Both the position numbers and the translations under genes were made by a program. Under the pieces are notes generated by a model. It saw only the letters and a list, made by a program, of their open reading frames with translations, had not been told where the DNA came from and searched no databases. A DNA stretch of 42,008 nt, from NCBI GenBank assembly GCA_910577165.1, contig CAJTLX010000029.1, forward strand, positions 1 through 42,008. The letters run 5' to 3'. Positions 9,050 to 15,845 of this stretch are shown one piece after another. The DNA comes from an uncultured Lachnospiraceae bacterium (GTDB lineage Bacteria > Bacillota > Clostridia > Lachnospirales > Lachnospiraceae). The first letter of the stretch is position 1, and the number at the start of each line of letters is the position of its first letter.

Positions 9050-10024
9050 ATGGGATATCAGGAAAATGGTAAAATATGGAAAAAAATAGGAGCGGCAGGA
9101 TTTGCGACAGTGCTGTTTGTGTGCGGGACGGCGGATACTTTTGAACTTGGTGCCGCACAGGCGATGAACCCTTCCGCAAAGGAATATAATCTTACGGTGG
9201 AGGATTTGCCGGATGGGGTGAGCAAGGCCTATGCAAAATTTCATGATAGCACTCTAAATGCGGGCAGCTATATGCTTTCCCTTTTTGATGGCTACGATGC
9301 GATGATGGCGATGGAGGAGGCACTTACCGCGGCAGGAGAAGATCTTTCGGGCATTGAGTACCAGGCGGTGGAAGCTACCGTCTACGAAAAGGATGAGGAG
9401 GGGGATTACTACCCTCTTGATGAGATGCAGGGAATTACTTTAATCTGTTCTCTGCCGGAAAATTTTGCCAAGCATTCAAATGGTGTGCAGATCACGGCAG
9501 TAGATGCAAAGGGGGCACTCTGCCGTATTGATTCAAAGGTTGTTTCGGTAAACGGCAAGGACTGCGTGATGTTTGATTTGTCCGTCTTTACGACTTACGC
9601 AATTCTCTATAAGCAGAGCGGGACGCTGACTTCCGGAAGACAGCCAACCCCAACGCCGACTCCAGTGGAGAAAAAGACGGATACCAACACAGCTCCGACA
9701 ACGCAGGAGACACCGACAAGCGCGCCGAAAGGTACTCCTACTCCAAAGCCAGCGGCACCGACAAGCGCGCCGGCAAAGGAGGAGAAGACACCGACAAAGG
9801 CACCAGCAAAGAAACCGACTTCGGCACCGAGCCAGACTGCGCAGAAGACACCGACAAAAGCACCAGCAAAGACGAATTCCACGTCAAATTCTGCATCCGC
9901 ACCAGTGCGTGACAGGACACCGCAGACGGGCGATTCCCACGCGCCGGAGCGTTATTTTGCAATGCTTGCGGCGGGTAGCGCGCTCGCAGGATTTGGTCTG
10001 TGGATTGGTCACAAAAAGAAGTAG
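9050..10024 (+). CDS. Sortase-anchored surface protein with TPQTG signal
   Basis: A 324-residue cell-wall protein. It has an N-terminal export signal (KIGAAGFATVLFVCGTADTF), a globular part of about 170 residues that I do not recognise, then a Pro/Thr/Ala/Lys-rich wall-spanning stretch with TPTKAPAK repeats. The C-terminal sorting signal is TPQTGD at about residues 290-295, followed by a hydrophobic helix and GHKKK. ATG at 9050 is preferred over 9038 and TTG 9026 because AGGA lies 5 bp upstream. It follows the sortase gene by 24 bp, so that sortase is the obvious candidate enzyme. Clostridioides difficile SrtB is known to use [S/P]PXTG signals, which makes TPQTG a reasonable class B substrate. 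A hairpin terminator ends the operon. Confidence 0.88.
   Translation: MGYQENGKIWKKIGAAGFATVLFVCGTADTFELGAAQAMNPSAKEYNLTVEDLPDGVSKAYAKFHDSTLNAGSYMLSLFDGYDAMMAMEEALTAAGEDLSGIEYQAVEATVYEKDEEGDYYPLDEMQGITLICSLPENFAKHSNGVQITAVDAKGALCRIDSKVVSVNGKDCVMFDLSVFTTYAILYKQSGTLTSGRQPTPTPTPVEKKTDTNTAPTTQETPTSAPKGTPTPKPAAPTSAPAKEEKTPTKAPAKKPTSAPSQTAQKTPTKAPAKTNSTSNSASAPVRDRTPQTGDSHAPERYFAMLAAGSALAGFGLWIGHKKK
9783..9872 (+). repeat. 60-bp period direct repeat in the wall-spanning region
   Basis: The stretch beginning GAAGACACCGACAAA at 9784 recurs at 9844 with one or two changes and encodes TPTKAPAK twice. This is internal tandem duplication in a cell-wall linker, where length variation between strains is common. 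Confidence 0.75.
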
Positions 10025-10031
10025 GAAAAAC

Positions 10032-10062
10032 AAAAGATGCTGCTACTTCAGCAGCATCTTTT
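10032..10062. terminator. Bidirectional Rho-independent terminator
   Basis: A perfect 13-bp stem (AAAAGATGCTGCT / AGCAGCATCTTTT) with a 5-nt loop, followed by TTTT on the plus strand and by a T-rich stretch on the minus strand. It closes the sortase operon and the convergent small-protein operon. The stop codon of the minus-strand gene (10043) lies inside the stem. Confidence 0.9.
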
Positions 10063-10309
10063 TTACGGCATCAAAACGCTTGCGATCCTCTTTTGACATC
10101 TGTGCTTCGAGAATCTCGGAAAGCAGCGCGGATTCTTCCGGGGAAAACTTTAACCGCAGCGTGTTCATTTTGCTGATCGCCTTCATGTAGAGCGTCGGCA
10201 TATTTTTTTGCGGGGTTTTCTGCGCTTCCTCTACCAATTCCGCAAGAAATTTCTTTTTGACGGGGTCAAGACCGGAAAGTTCCGGACGGTTTAAAAAACT
10301 CTGATCCAT
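10043..10309 (-). CDS. Small conserved-type protein of unknown function (88 aa)
   Basis: An 88-residue soluble, helical, charged protein (MDQSFLNRPELSGLDPVKKK start, VKKMLLK end) with no signal peptide or membrane segment. I do not recognise a family. It lies 34 bp downstream of the next minus-strand gene, with an AGAGGTTCTTT ribosome binding site, so the pair is probably one transcript. Both proteins contain similar motifs (FSPEESALLSEILEAQ here, LSPEQKEMFENLKSVM in the neighbour), which suggests distant relationship or binding to a common partner. The stop codon overlaps the terminator stem. Confidence 0.7.
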   Translation of the reverse strand: MDQSFLNRPELSGLDPVKKKFLAELVEEAQKTPQKNMPTLYMKAISKMNTLRLKFSPEESALLSEILEAQMSKEDRKRFDAVKKMLLK

Positions 10310-10343
10310 AAAGAACCTCTCAACTAAAAAATATCATTTCATT

Positions 10344-10856
10344 CTATTCCGCAGGTGGGTCGGTCATGACAGATTTCAAATTTTCAAACATCTCTTTTTG
10401 TTCCGGGGAGAGCATGGAAAAAAGCATATCAGTCACATTGGAAGAATTTTCCATACCAGTTTCTGACGGCGATCCTTCCGCATTTAAATTTGTCCCCTCC
10501 ATATTCATCAACGGCGCGAATTCCTGAATGGTCTGATAAATCTTTAACATCTGCATCATATTTTGCAGCTGAGAAAACATCGAGCGTTCCTGTTCGCTTA
10601 AAAAGGGCGAGAGTTTGGTAAAAATTTCGGAGATAAGATCTGCGGAATTCATCTCCTGTGTATTTCCGAAATCAAAACGTCTCTTCGGACAGCTCATGCA
10701 TTCCCTAAGCTCTAGAAATTTTGTGAAAAGGAGCAGGGGCTGGCGCATGGGAAAGGGAATGTAGGGAAGTAGGATACCGCAAAAAAAAGAAAGCCGGCAA
10801 AAGCTTGTCGATTGCCGAAGCAAAGAATCGTTTGTATCGCTCTGAGAGAAATCCAT
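10344..10856 (-). CDS. Protein of unknown function, helical, possibly membrane-associated N-terminus
   Basis: 170 residues if the ATG at 10856 is used; GGAGG lies 7 bp upstream, which is the best start by ribosome binding site. The N-terminal third has a hydrophobic, proline-containing stretch (FFCGILLPYIPFPM). The C-terminal part is acidic and helical (FLSEQERSMFSQLQNMMQML, LSPEQKEMFENLKSVM). A shorter product from ATG 10697 (MSCPKRRFDFGN, 117 aa, AGGGA upstream) is possible and would remove the odd N-terminus. It precedes the 88-aa gene in a two-gene unit. No known family is recognised. Confidence 0.6.
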   Translation of the reverse strand: MDFSQSDTNDSLLRQSTSFCRLSFFCGILLPYIPFPMRQPLLLFTKFLELRECMSCPKRRFDFGNTQEMNSADLISEIFTKLSPFLSEQERSMFSQLQNMMQMLKIYQTIQEFAPLMNMEGTNLNAEGSPSETGMENSSNVTDMLFSMLSPEQKEMFENLKSVMTDPPAE

Positions 10857-11078
10857 AGCCTACCTCCATACAAAAAGTGATGGCAGGCTTGGGCGATCGC
10901 GGGAAACTTGCAATCATCCGCCTGCCATACATTGTATGCGGGAAGATGGAAAAAATAACTCTTATTTGGATATATGAATGGTGATTGATTATCACCATCT
11001 GCGCCGGGCACGGTCGCCGAAGCGACATCTTCCGATTCGTGCGAGTGCGCATCCCCCGGAGGGCGATATATCCGGCAA

Positions 11079-11567
11079 TTATTTCATGACGGGTATATAG
11101 TTTAATTGTTCCGGAGTAATTTGCATAAGAACGGTATCAAGGTATTTCTTTGCAAGCAGACGTGCCATCGGCAAATTCATATCGAGATAATTGCCGCAGC
11201 AGATAGCGGATGCACCCGGTACTTCGCCGTCAAAGGAGGCGATAAAGGAAAACATTTCCTTTAGGAGCGGCACGATATCCTCTGAGATATATTCTCCCGC
11301 AAGTAAAAGGTAAAATCCGGTGCGGCATCCCATCGGACCAAAATATATGGTTTTTTGACCATATTCTTTGTGATTGCGCAAAAAAGTGGCACCGAGATGT
11401 TCCAGAGTGTGGATCTCTGCCGTGTTCATTACGGGTTCATAGTTGGGGCGCGTTAAGCGCAGATCAAAAGTGGTGATTATCTCACTGCCGATCTTGTCCT
11501 GACGGGAAACATAAACCCCTGGCAAAAGGCGCAGATGATCAACGGTAAAACTTGCAATAGTTTTCAT
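11079..11567 (-). CDS. luxS: S-ribosylhomocysteine lyase LuxS
   Basis: LuxS splits S-ribosylhomocysteine into homocysteine and 4,5-dihydroxypentane-2,3-dione, the precursor of autoinducer-2, as part of the activated methyl cycle in the cytosol. The 162-residue length is typical. The metal-site motif HTLEH gives His53 and His57, and the Cys before GNY (Cys124) is the third ligand. GPMGCRTGFYLLL carries the catalytic Cys81. It has its own promoter and a GGAGG site. It stands divergent to a plus-strand block that includes a homocysteine methyltransferase/MTHFR fusion and metH, which use the homocysteine it makes. I see no methyl-thioadenosine/SAH nucleosidase gene in the window. Confidence 0.97.
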   Translation of the reverse strand: MKTIASFTVDHLRLLPGVYVSRQDKIGSEIITTFDLRLTRPNYEPVMNTAEIHTLEHLGATFLRNHKEYGQKTIYFGPMGCRTGFYLLLAGEYISEDIVPLLKEMFSFIASFDGEVPGASAICCGNYLDMNLPMARLLAKKYLDTVLMQITPEQLNYIPVMK

Positions 11568-11600
11568 AAAAAACCTCCATTTGCAGATAATTTCCCCTAT

Positions 11601-11629
11601 ATTATAGCGAATCCCTCACACGATCGCAA
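11601..11629 (-). promoter_or_regulatory. luxS promoter
   Basis: On the minus strand TTGCGA (11629-11624), a 17-bp spacer and TATAAT (11606-11601) lie about 35 bp upstream of the luxS start codon. Confidence 0.75.
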
Positions 11630-11648
11630 GAAGAAATCCCTTTCCCAC

Positions 11649-11676
11649 TTGACAGTGAGGGTAAGTATATTATAAT
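11649..11676 (+). promoter_or_regulatory. Sigma-A promoter of the HAD fusion gene
   Basis: TTGACA at 11649-11654, a 16-bp spacer and TATAAT at 11671-11676. This is a near-consensus promoter about 60 bp upstream of the ATG at 11738. It is divergent from the luxS promoter, only about 20 bp away. Confidence 0.85.
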
Positions 11677-11737
11677 AAAGGAAGCAGAAAAAGCGCACAC
11701 AAGATGCTTTGGGGCGAAAAGAAAGGAGAATATTATA

Positions 11738-12958
11738 ATGAAAAATATTATTTTTGATATTGGAAATGTATTGGCACATTTTAGATGGAAAAACTATCTT
11801 CGTGAACATTTTAATGAGGAAGCGAGGGAAAAAATCGCGGACGCGACGGTGAGAGGACCATACTGGGATGAGGTGGACAGGGGAGTCCTGCCGATCGAAG
11901 AGATCGCGAAAAAATGTGGGGAGCTGGCACCGGGGTTTGAAAAAGAGATCGAGAAGTTTTTTGCGGAGCGCGAACAGCTTGTGGAGGAATATGACTACTC
12001 GGCGGCTCTGATTAGAAGCCTTAGAGCAGCGGGGTATCATGTCTATCTGCTCTCAAATTATGCGGGGGATGTATTTGATTATGCGCGAAAGCATTTTAAA
12101 TTTATTTCGCTTGCCGAGGGGGGCGTAATCTCCTATGAGATCCACAAGGTAAAACCGGAGCCGGAAATCTATGAAGAATTGCTGCGCCGCTATCAGCTTG
12201 TGCCGGAGGAATCCATATTTATCGATGATCTTGAGCGCAACCTTCTCGGCGCGGAAAAATTCGGTATGCATACGATCTTGTTTACTGGTCTTTCGGACAC
12301 ATTAAAAAAATTGGAGGAACTTGGCGTGACACCAATAAAGGCAATGATCTTTGATGTGGACGGAACACTTTGGGATACAACAGCGGCAGCAGCAAAAATC
12401 TGGGGGGATGTGGCGGCAAAGTATCCGGAAATCAAAGATACCGTTACGCCAGAAAAATTAAAAAATCTGTATGGGCTGCCGCTTGAGGAGATTGCAAAGA
12501 AGCTTTTTGTATCAGTGCCGGAGGAATTTGCGATCCGCGTGATGGAGGAGTGCGTAAAGGTACAGTGTCCTATTTTGGCACACGGTGCGGCCTCCTTAAT
12601 CGGCGATGTCGCGGGCGCGTTTTTAAAGCTGAGGGAAAAATATCGCATCTTTATTGTAAGTAACTGCCGCAGCGGATATATTGAGGCGATGCTTTCCGCA
12701 CATCATCTGGAAGGGTTTGTGGATGATTTTACCTGTCCGGGCGATACGGGTCTGTTAAAGGCGGACAATATAAAACTTATCTGCGAGCGAAATCATTTGC
12801 CGCTCTCAAAAGTTATTTATGTCGGGGATACGCGCCCGGATGAGATAGCGGCGCATTCGGTGGGCGTTCCATTTGTCTTTGCGGAATACGGTTTTGGAAC
12901 CTGTGAAGATCCGGAATATCGGATTGGGGATATTATGGAACTTGCAGATATGTTCTAG
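11738..12958 (+). CDS. Tandem HAD-family hydrolase (two fused phosphatase domains)
   Basis: 406 residues carrying two complete haloacid-dehalogenase-like domains. Domain 1 (about 1-197) starts with IIFDIGNVL, nucleophile Asp7, and has FIDDLERNL as motif IV; the Gly in place of the second Asp resembles the YihX glucose-1-phosphatase group. Domain 2 (about 200-406) starts with AMIFDVDGTLWDT, with Asp206 and Asp208, and has VIYVGDTRPDEIAA as motif IV, resembling phosphoglycolate phosphatase-type enzymes. A GAAAGGAG site precedes the start. HAD proteins of this type are usually single-domain, 200-230 residues, so this is a fusion. No stop or frameshift separates the halves. Substrates cannot be inferred from sequence; the genes around it suggest housekeeping sugar-phosphate or metabolite repair. 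Confidence 0.9.
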   Translation: MKNIIFDIGNVLAHFRWKNYLREHFNEEAREKIADATVRGPYWDEVDRGVLPIEEIAKKCGELAPGFEKEIEKFFAEREQLVEEYDYSAALIRSLRAAGYHVYLLSNYAGDVFDYARKHFKFISLAEGGVISYEIHKVKPEPEIYEELLRRYQLVPEESIFIDDLERNLLGAEKFGMHTILFTGLSDTLKKLEELGVTPIKAMIFDVDGTLWDTTAAAAKIWGDVAAKYPEIKDTVTPEKLKNLYGLPLEEIAKKLFVSVPEEFAIRVMEECVKVQCPILAHGAASLIGDVAGAFLKLREKYRIFIVSNCRSGYIEAMLSAHHLEGFVDDFTCPGDTGLLKADNIKLICERNHLPLSKVIYVGDTRPDEIAAHSVGVPFVFAEYGFGTCEDPEYRIGDIMELADMF

Positions 12959-13043
12959 AAATCGCCATAATCATAATCAGCAGAATGGATCCGTCCGGTT
13001 TGCTGATATAACCAAATAGCGGCTGTGCCAGGGGGAGATAAAA

Positions 13044-14003
13044 ATGAAACTTGTATTTATGGAGGCGGATACGCTGGGAAATGATGTGGATCTAAGCGCG
13101 TTTAATTCGTTTGGGGAGGTTGCGGTTTACGGGAAATCAAATCCAAAAGAAAATGCGGCGCGCATAAGGGAAGCAGATATTATAATTGTAAATAAAATAC
13201 CAATAAATGAAGCACTTTTGCAGGATTGCAAAAATCTGAAATTGATCTGTCTGACCGCGACCGGTACCAACAATGTGGATTTCCCGTATGTGACGGGGCG
13301 GGGAATCAGGGTGACGAATGTAAGCGGTTATTCGACGGAGTCCGTGGCACAACATACTTTTGCACTTTTATTCTATATATATGAAAAGCTGTATTTTTAC
13401 GATCGCTATGTAAAATCGGGCGAGTATGTAAAATGCGATATTTTTAGTAAATTTGATGTACATTTTCATGAACTTTCTGGCAAGCGTTTTGGCATTGTGG
13501 GACTTGGTGCGATCGGCGGACGGGTTGCCGGAATTGCGCGCGCCTTTGGCTGCGATGTGGTTTACTATTCGACTACTGGCGCGCACGATGATCCAAAATA
13601 TCGGCGCGTGGACAAGGAAACCCTGTTTCGGGAATCGGATATTATCTCCATCCACGCCCCACTAAATCCTGCCACAAAAAATTTTGTGGGATGGGAAGAG
13701 CTTTCCCTGATGAAAAGGGATGCGATACTTTTAAATCTTGGGCGCGGAGCGATCGTTGATCAGGAGGCACTGGCAAGGGCATTATTGGAAGAAAAAATCG
13801 GCGGCGCGGGGCTTGATGTGCTTACCGTCGAGCCAATGGCAGAGGACAATCCCCTTCTTGCGATACAGGATTCCACCCGCCTAATTATTACGCCGCATAT
13901 CGCCTGGGCGACCACCGAGGCAAGGCAACGCTGTGTGGATGAAGTAGTACAGAATATTAGAGCATATCTGCAAAATCGGGAAAGAAATTGTGTGACAAAA
14001 TAA
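13044..14003 (+). CDS. D-2-hydroxyacid dehydrogenase (glycerate/phosphoglycerate dehydrogenase family)
   Basis: A 319-residue NAD-dependent oxidoreductase that interconverts 2-oxoacids and D-2-hydroxyacids. The NAD-binding motif GLGAIG lies at residues 153-158, and the catalytic triad is visible: Arg234 in NLGRGAIVD, Glu263 in TVEP and His285 in TPHIAW. Its length and NxxGY segment (NVSGYSTESVAQHTFALL) resemble hydroxypyruvate/glycerate dehydrogenases, but the substrate is uncertain. A GGGGGAG ribosome binding site precedes the ATG. It begins 85 bp after the HAD gene and is 24 bp from the homocysteine methyltransferase gene, so co-transcription is likely. A glycerate/serine link would fit, because serine supplies one-carbon units to the downstream folate enzymes. 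That last point is inference. Confidence 0.9.
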   Translation: MKLVFMEADTLGNDVDLSAFNSFGEVAVYGKSNPKENAARIREADIIIVNKIPINEALLQDCKNLKLICLTATGTNNVDFPYVTGRGIRVTNVSGYSTESVAQHTFALLFYIYEKLYFYDRYVKSGEYVKCDIFSKFDVHFHELSGKRFGIVGLGAIGGRVAGIARAFGCDVVYYSTTGAHDDPKYRRVDKETLFRESDIISIHAPLNPATKNFVGWEELSLMKRDAILLNLGRGAIVDQEALARALLEEKIGGAGLDVLTVEPMAEDNPLLAIQDSTRLIITPHIAWATTEARQRCVDEVVQNIRAYLQNRERNCVTK

Positions 14004-14027
14004 TTTGGAAATAAAAGGAAAATTCAT

Positions 14028-15845
14028 ATGAATATCGGGGAATATTTAAAAACGCGCCGTCTGATAACGGACGGCGCGATGGGAACATACTATGCAAAAT
14101 GGGGTGGAAAGGAGAGTCTGGTTTCCGAGTGGGCGAATATAAAAGAGCCGGAAATAATCGCAGAGATTCACCGCGCATATCTTGCAGCGGGGGCAAGCCT
14201 TATTCGCACAAATACCTTTGCAGTGGGCAGACAGACGCTAAGGATAGATGGGGAACAGCAGGAAGAAATTGTGCGCGCCGCGTGCCGGATTGCAAAGGCG
14301 GAGATTAAGGCGCATACTGTGCGCACGGGAAAGCCCTGTTTTTTAGCAGGGGATATCGGACCGCTAAGAGAATTTGTGGAAAATGGAGAAACGACGGACG
14401 CAGAATCAGAGTACCGCGCGCTCGTCGATTTATTTTTGGAGGAGGGGGTTTCCGCACTCTGGTTTGAAACCTTTCCGGATATGGGAGGAATGGAAAAGGC
14501 GGCAAGTTATGCCAAGAAAAAATTCCCGTCCATATTTTGCGCAGGGTTATTCTGCGTAAATCAGAACGGCTATTCGGTATCGGGGATTCATGCAAACCGC
14601 TTGATTGCACAGGCTACACGGTTGGAGGCACTCGATGCCGTTGGTCTAAATTGCGGTGTTGGATCCGGACATATGTTACATATTGTGGAAAATTTGCATT
14701 TGCCAAAAGAAAAATATTTTTGTGTTCTTCCCAATGCTGGTTATCCGGAACAATTGCAAAATCGCATGGTATTTATGCGCAATGAAAATTATTTTTGTAA
14801 AAATATGGAAGATATTGCTGCGCACGGTGTATCAATTCTTGGAGCCTGCTGCGGATCATCTCCGGAATATATCGGGGAATTAGCAAAAAAAATACCGTCC
14901 TCCGCTGTGTCCATCCGAATAGAAAATAGGGGGGCGGAATGCAAAAAAAATGAAAATCTTAGGGAGGATAAAGAAAATGCGAATGAAAATAATTTCCTTA
15001 TACAGTTACTAAAACATAAAAAAGTAATTGCTGTCGAACTCGATCCGCCCTACGATGCCAATGATCAGAAGATTATAGCGGCGGCACAGCGTCTAAAGGA
15101 AATCGGTGCGGATCTGATCACTATCGCGGATTCTCCTCAGGGGCGCAGCCGTATGGATTCGGTGTTATCGGCAGTAAAACTTAACCATATTACCGGAATA
15201 CCCGTTATGCCCCATATTTGCTGCCGCGATAAAAATATGATTGCCATGCGCTCCATACTGCTTGGCGCGTATGCTAATGGAATTCGAAATTTTCTTTTTG
15301 TTACTGGAGATCCGGTGCCAGGAGAACTGCGCAGCAGTGCGACAGGAGTATTTGATTACAATTCCATGAAACTGATGAGTTTTGTGCGCGAAATAAACCG
15401 CGAACATTTCCCCGATGAGCCAATAGTTTACGGGGGCGCGCTCAATCAGGGGCGGATAAATTTTGATGTAGAACTTTCTCGCGCACAGAAAAAAATAGAT
15501 GCGGGGGCATCCTATTTTCTAACGCAGCCCGTCTACGGAGCGCGGGATATCGAGAGGCTTTTTTTGTTGAAAAAGACATTGAATACAAAGCTTCTTGCTG
15601 GAATTATGCCTTTAGTTAGCTACCGCAACGCCAATTTCGTAAAAAATGAAGTGAGAGGAATCGATGTGCCGGATAAGGTGCTTTCCTCCTATCATCCGGA
15701 AATGAGCAGGGAGGAAGGGGAGGATGTGGGTGTGAGGATCTCTCTTGCGGTAATGAAGGAACTTGATTTTGTGGATGGATTTTATTTTATGCTGCCATTT
15801 AATCGCGTGGGATTGCTTGAGAAGATAATAAGGGAGAAATTATGA
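14028..15845 (+). CDS. Bifunctional homocysteine S-methyltransferase / methylenetetrahydrofolate reductase
   Basis: A 605-residue fusion of the YitJ type. The N-terminal part (about 1-290) is a zinc-dependent homocysteine methyltransferase: RLITDGAMGTYY at the start, with zinc-ligand Cys residues in VGLNCGVG (about residue 206) and GACCGSS (about 271). The C-terminal part (about 334-605) is a MetF-like flavin TIM barrel (VELDPPYDAND, FLFVTGDPVPGE, FLTQPVYGARD, PFNRVGL) reducing 5,10-methylene- to 5-methyl-tetrahydrofolate. A linker of about 40 charged residues joins them. The stop overlaps the metH start (ATGA at 15842-15845), so translation is probably coupled. 5-Methyl-THF made here is the natural methyl donor for MetH. 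I see no S-box or B12 riboswitch upstream. Confidence 0.95.
   Translation: MNIGEYLKTRRLITDGAMGTYYAKWGGKESLVSEWANIKEPEIIAEIHRAYLAAGASLIRTNTFAVGRQTLRIDGEQQEEIVRAACRIAKAEIKAHTVRTGKPCFLAGDIGPLREFVENGETTDAESEYRALVDLFLEEGVSALWFETFPDMGGMEKAASYAKKKFPSIFCAGLFCVNQNGYSVSGIHANRLIAQATRLEALDAVGLNCGVGSGHMLHIVENLHLPKEKYFCVLPNAGYPEQLQNRMVFMRNENYFCKNMEDIAAHGVSILGACCGSSPEYIGELAKKIPSSAVSIRIENRGAECKKNENLREDKENANENNFLIQLLKHKKVIAVELDPPYDANDQKIIAAAQRLKEIGADLITIADSPQGRSRMDSVLSAVKLNHITGIPVMPHICCRDKNMIAMRSILLGAYANGIRNFLFVTGDPVPGELRSSATGVFDYNSMKLMSFVREINREHFPDEPIVYGGALNQGRINFDVELSRAQKKIDAGASYFLTQPVYGARDIERLFLLKKTLNTKLLAGIMPLVSYRNANFVKNEVRGIDVPDKVLSSYHPEMSREEGEDVGVRISLAVMKELDFVDGFYFMLPFNRVGLLEKIIREKL

Noticed and set aside
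9607..9882. 91-aa minus-strand frame rich in Val/Gly/Ala inside the surface protein gene
   Set aside because: It is the complement of the repetitive Thr/Pro/Lys codons; no ribosome binding site supports it.
10781..10817. Hairpin CGGCAA...TTGCCG with an 8-T run as a minus-strand terminator after luxS
   Set aside because: It lies inside the open reading frame that has the best ribosome binding site (ATG 10856), the stem is only 6 bp and it is 260 bp from the luxS stop. It could become relevant if the gene really starts at 10697.
12959..13043. S-box or cobalamin riboswitch before the methionine genes
   Set aside because: The gap is only 85 bp and has neither conserved core; no other upstream gap in the block is long enough.
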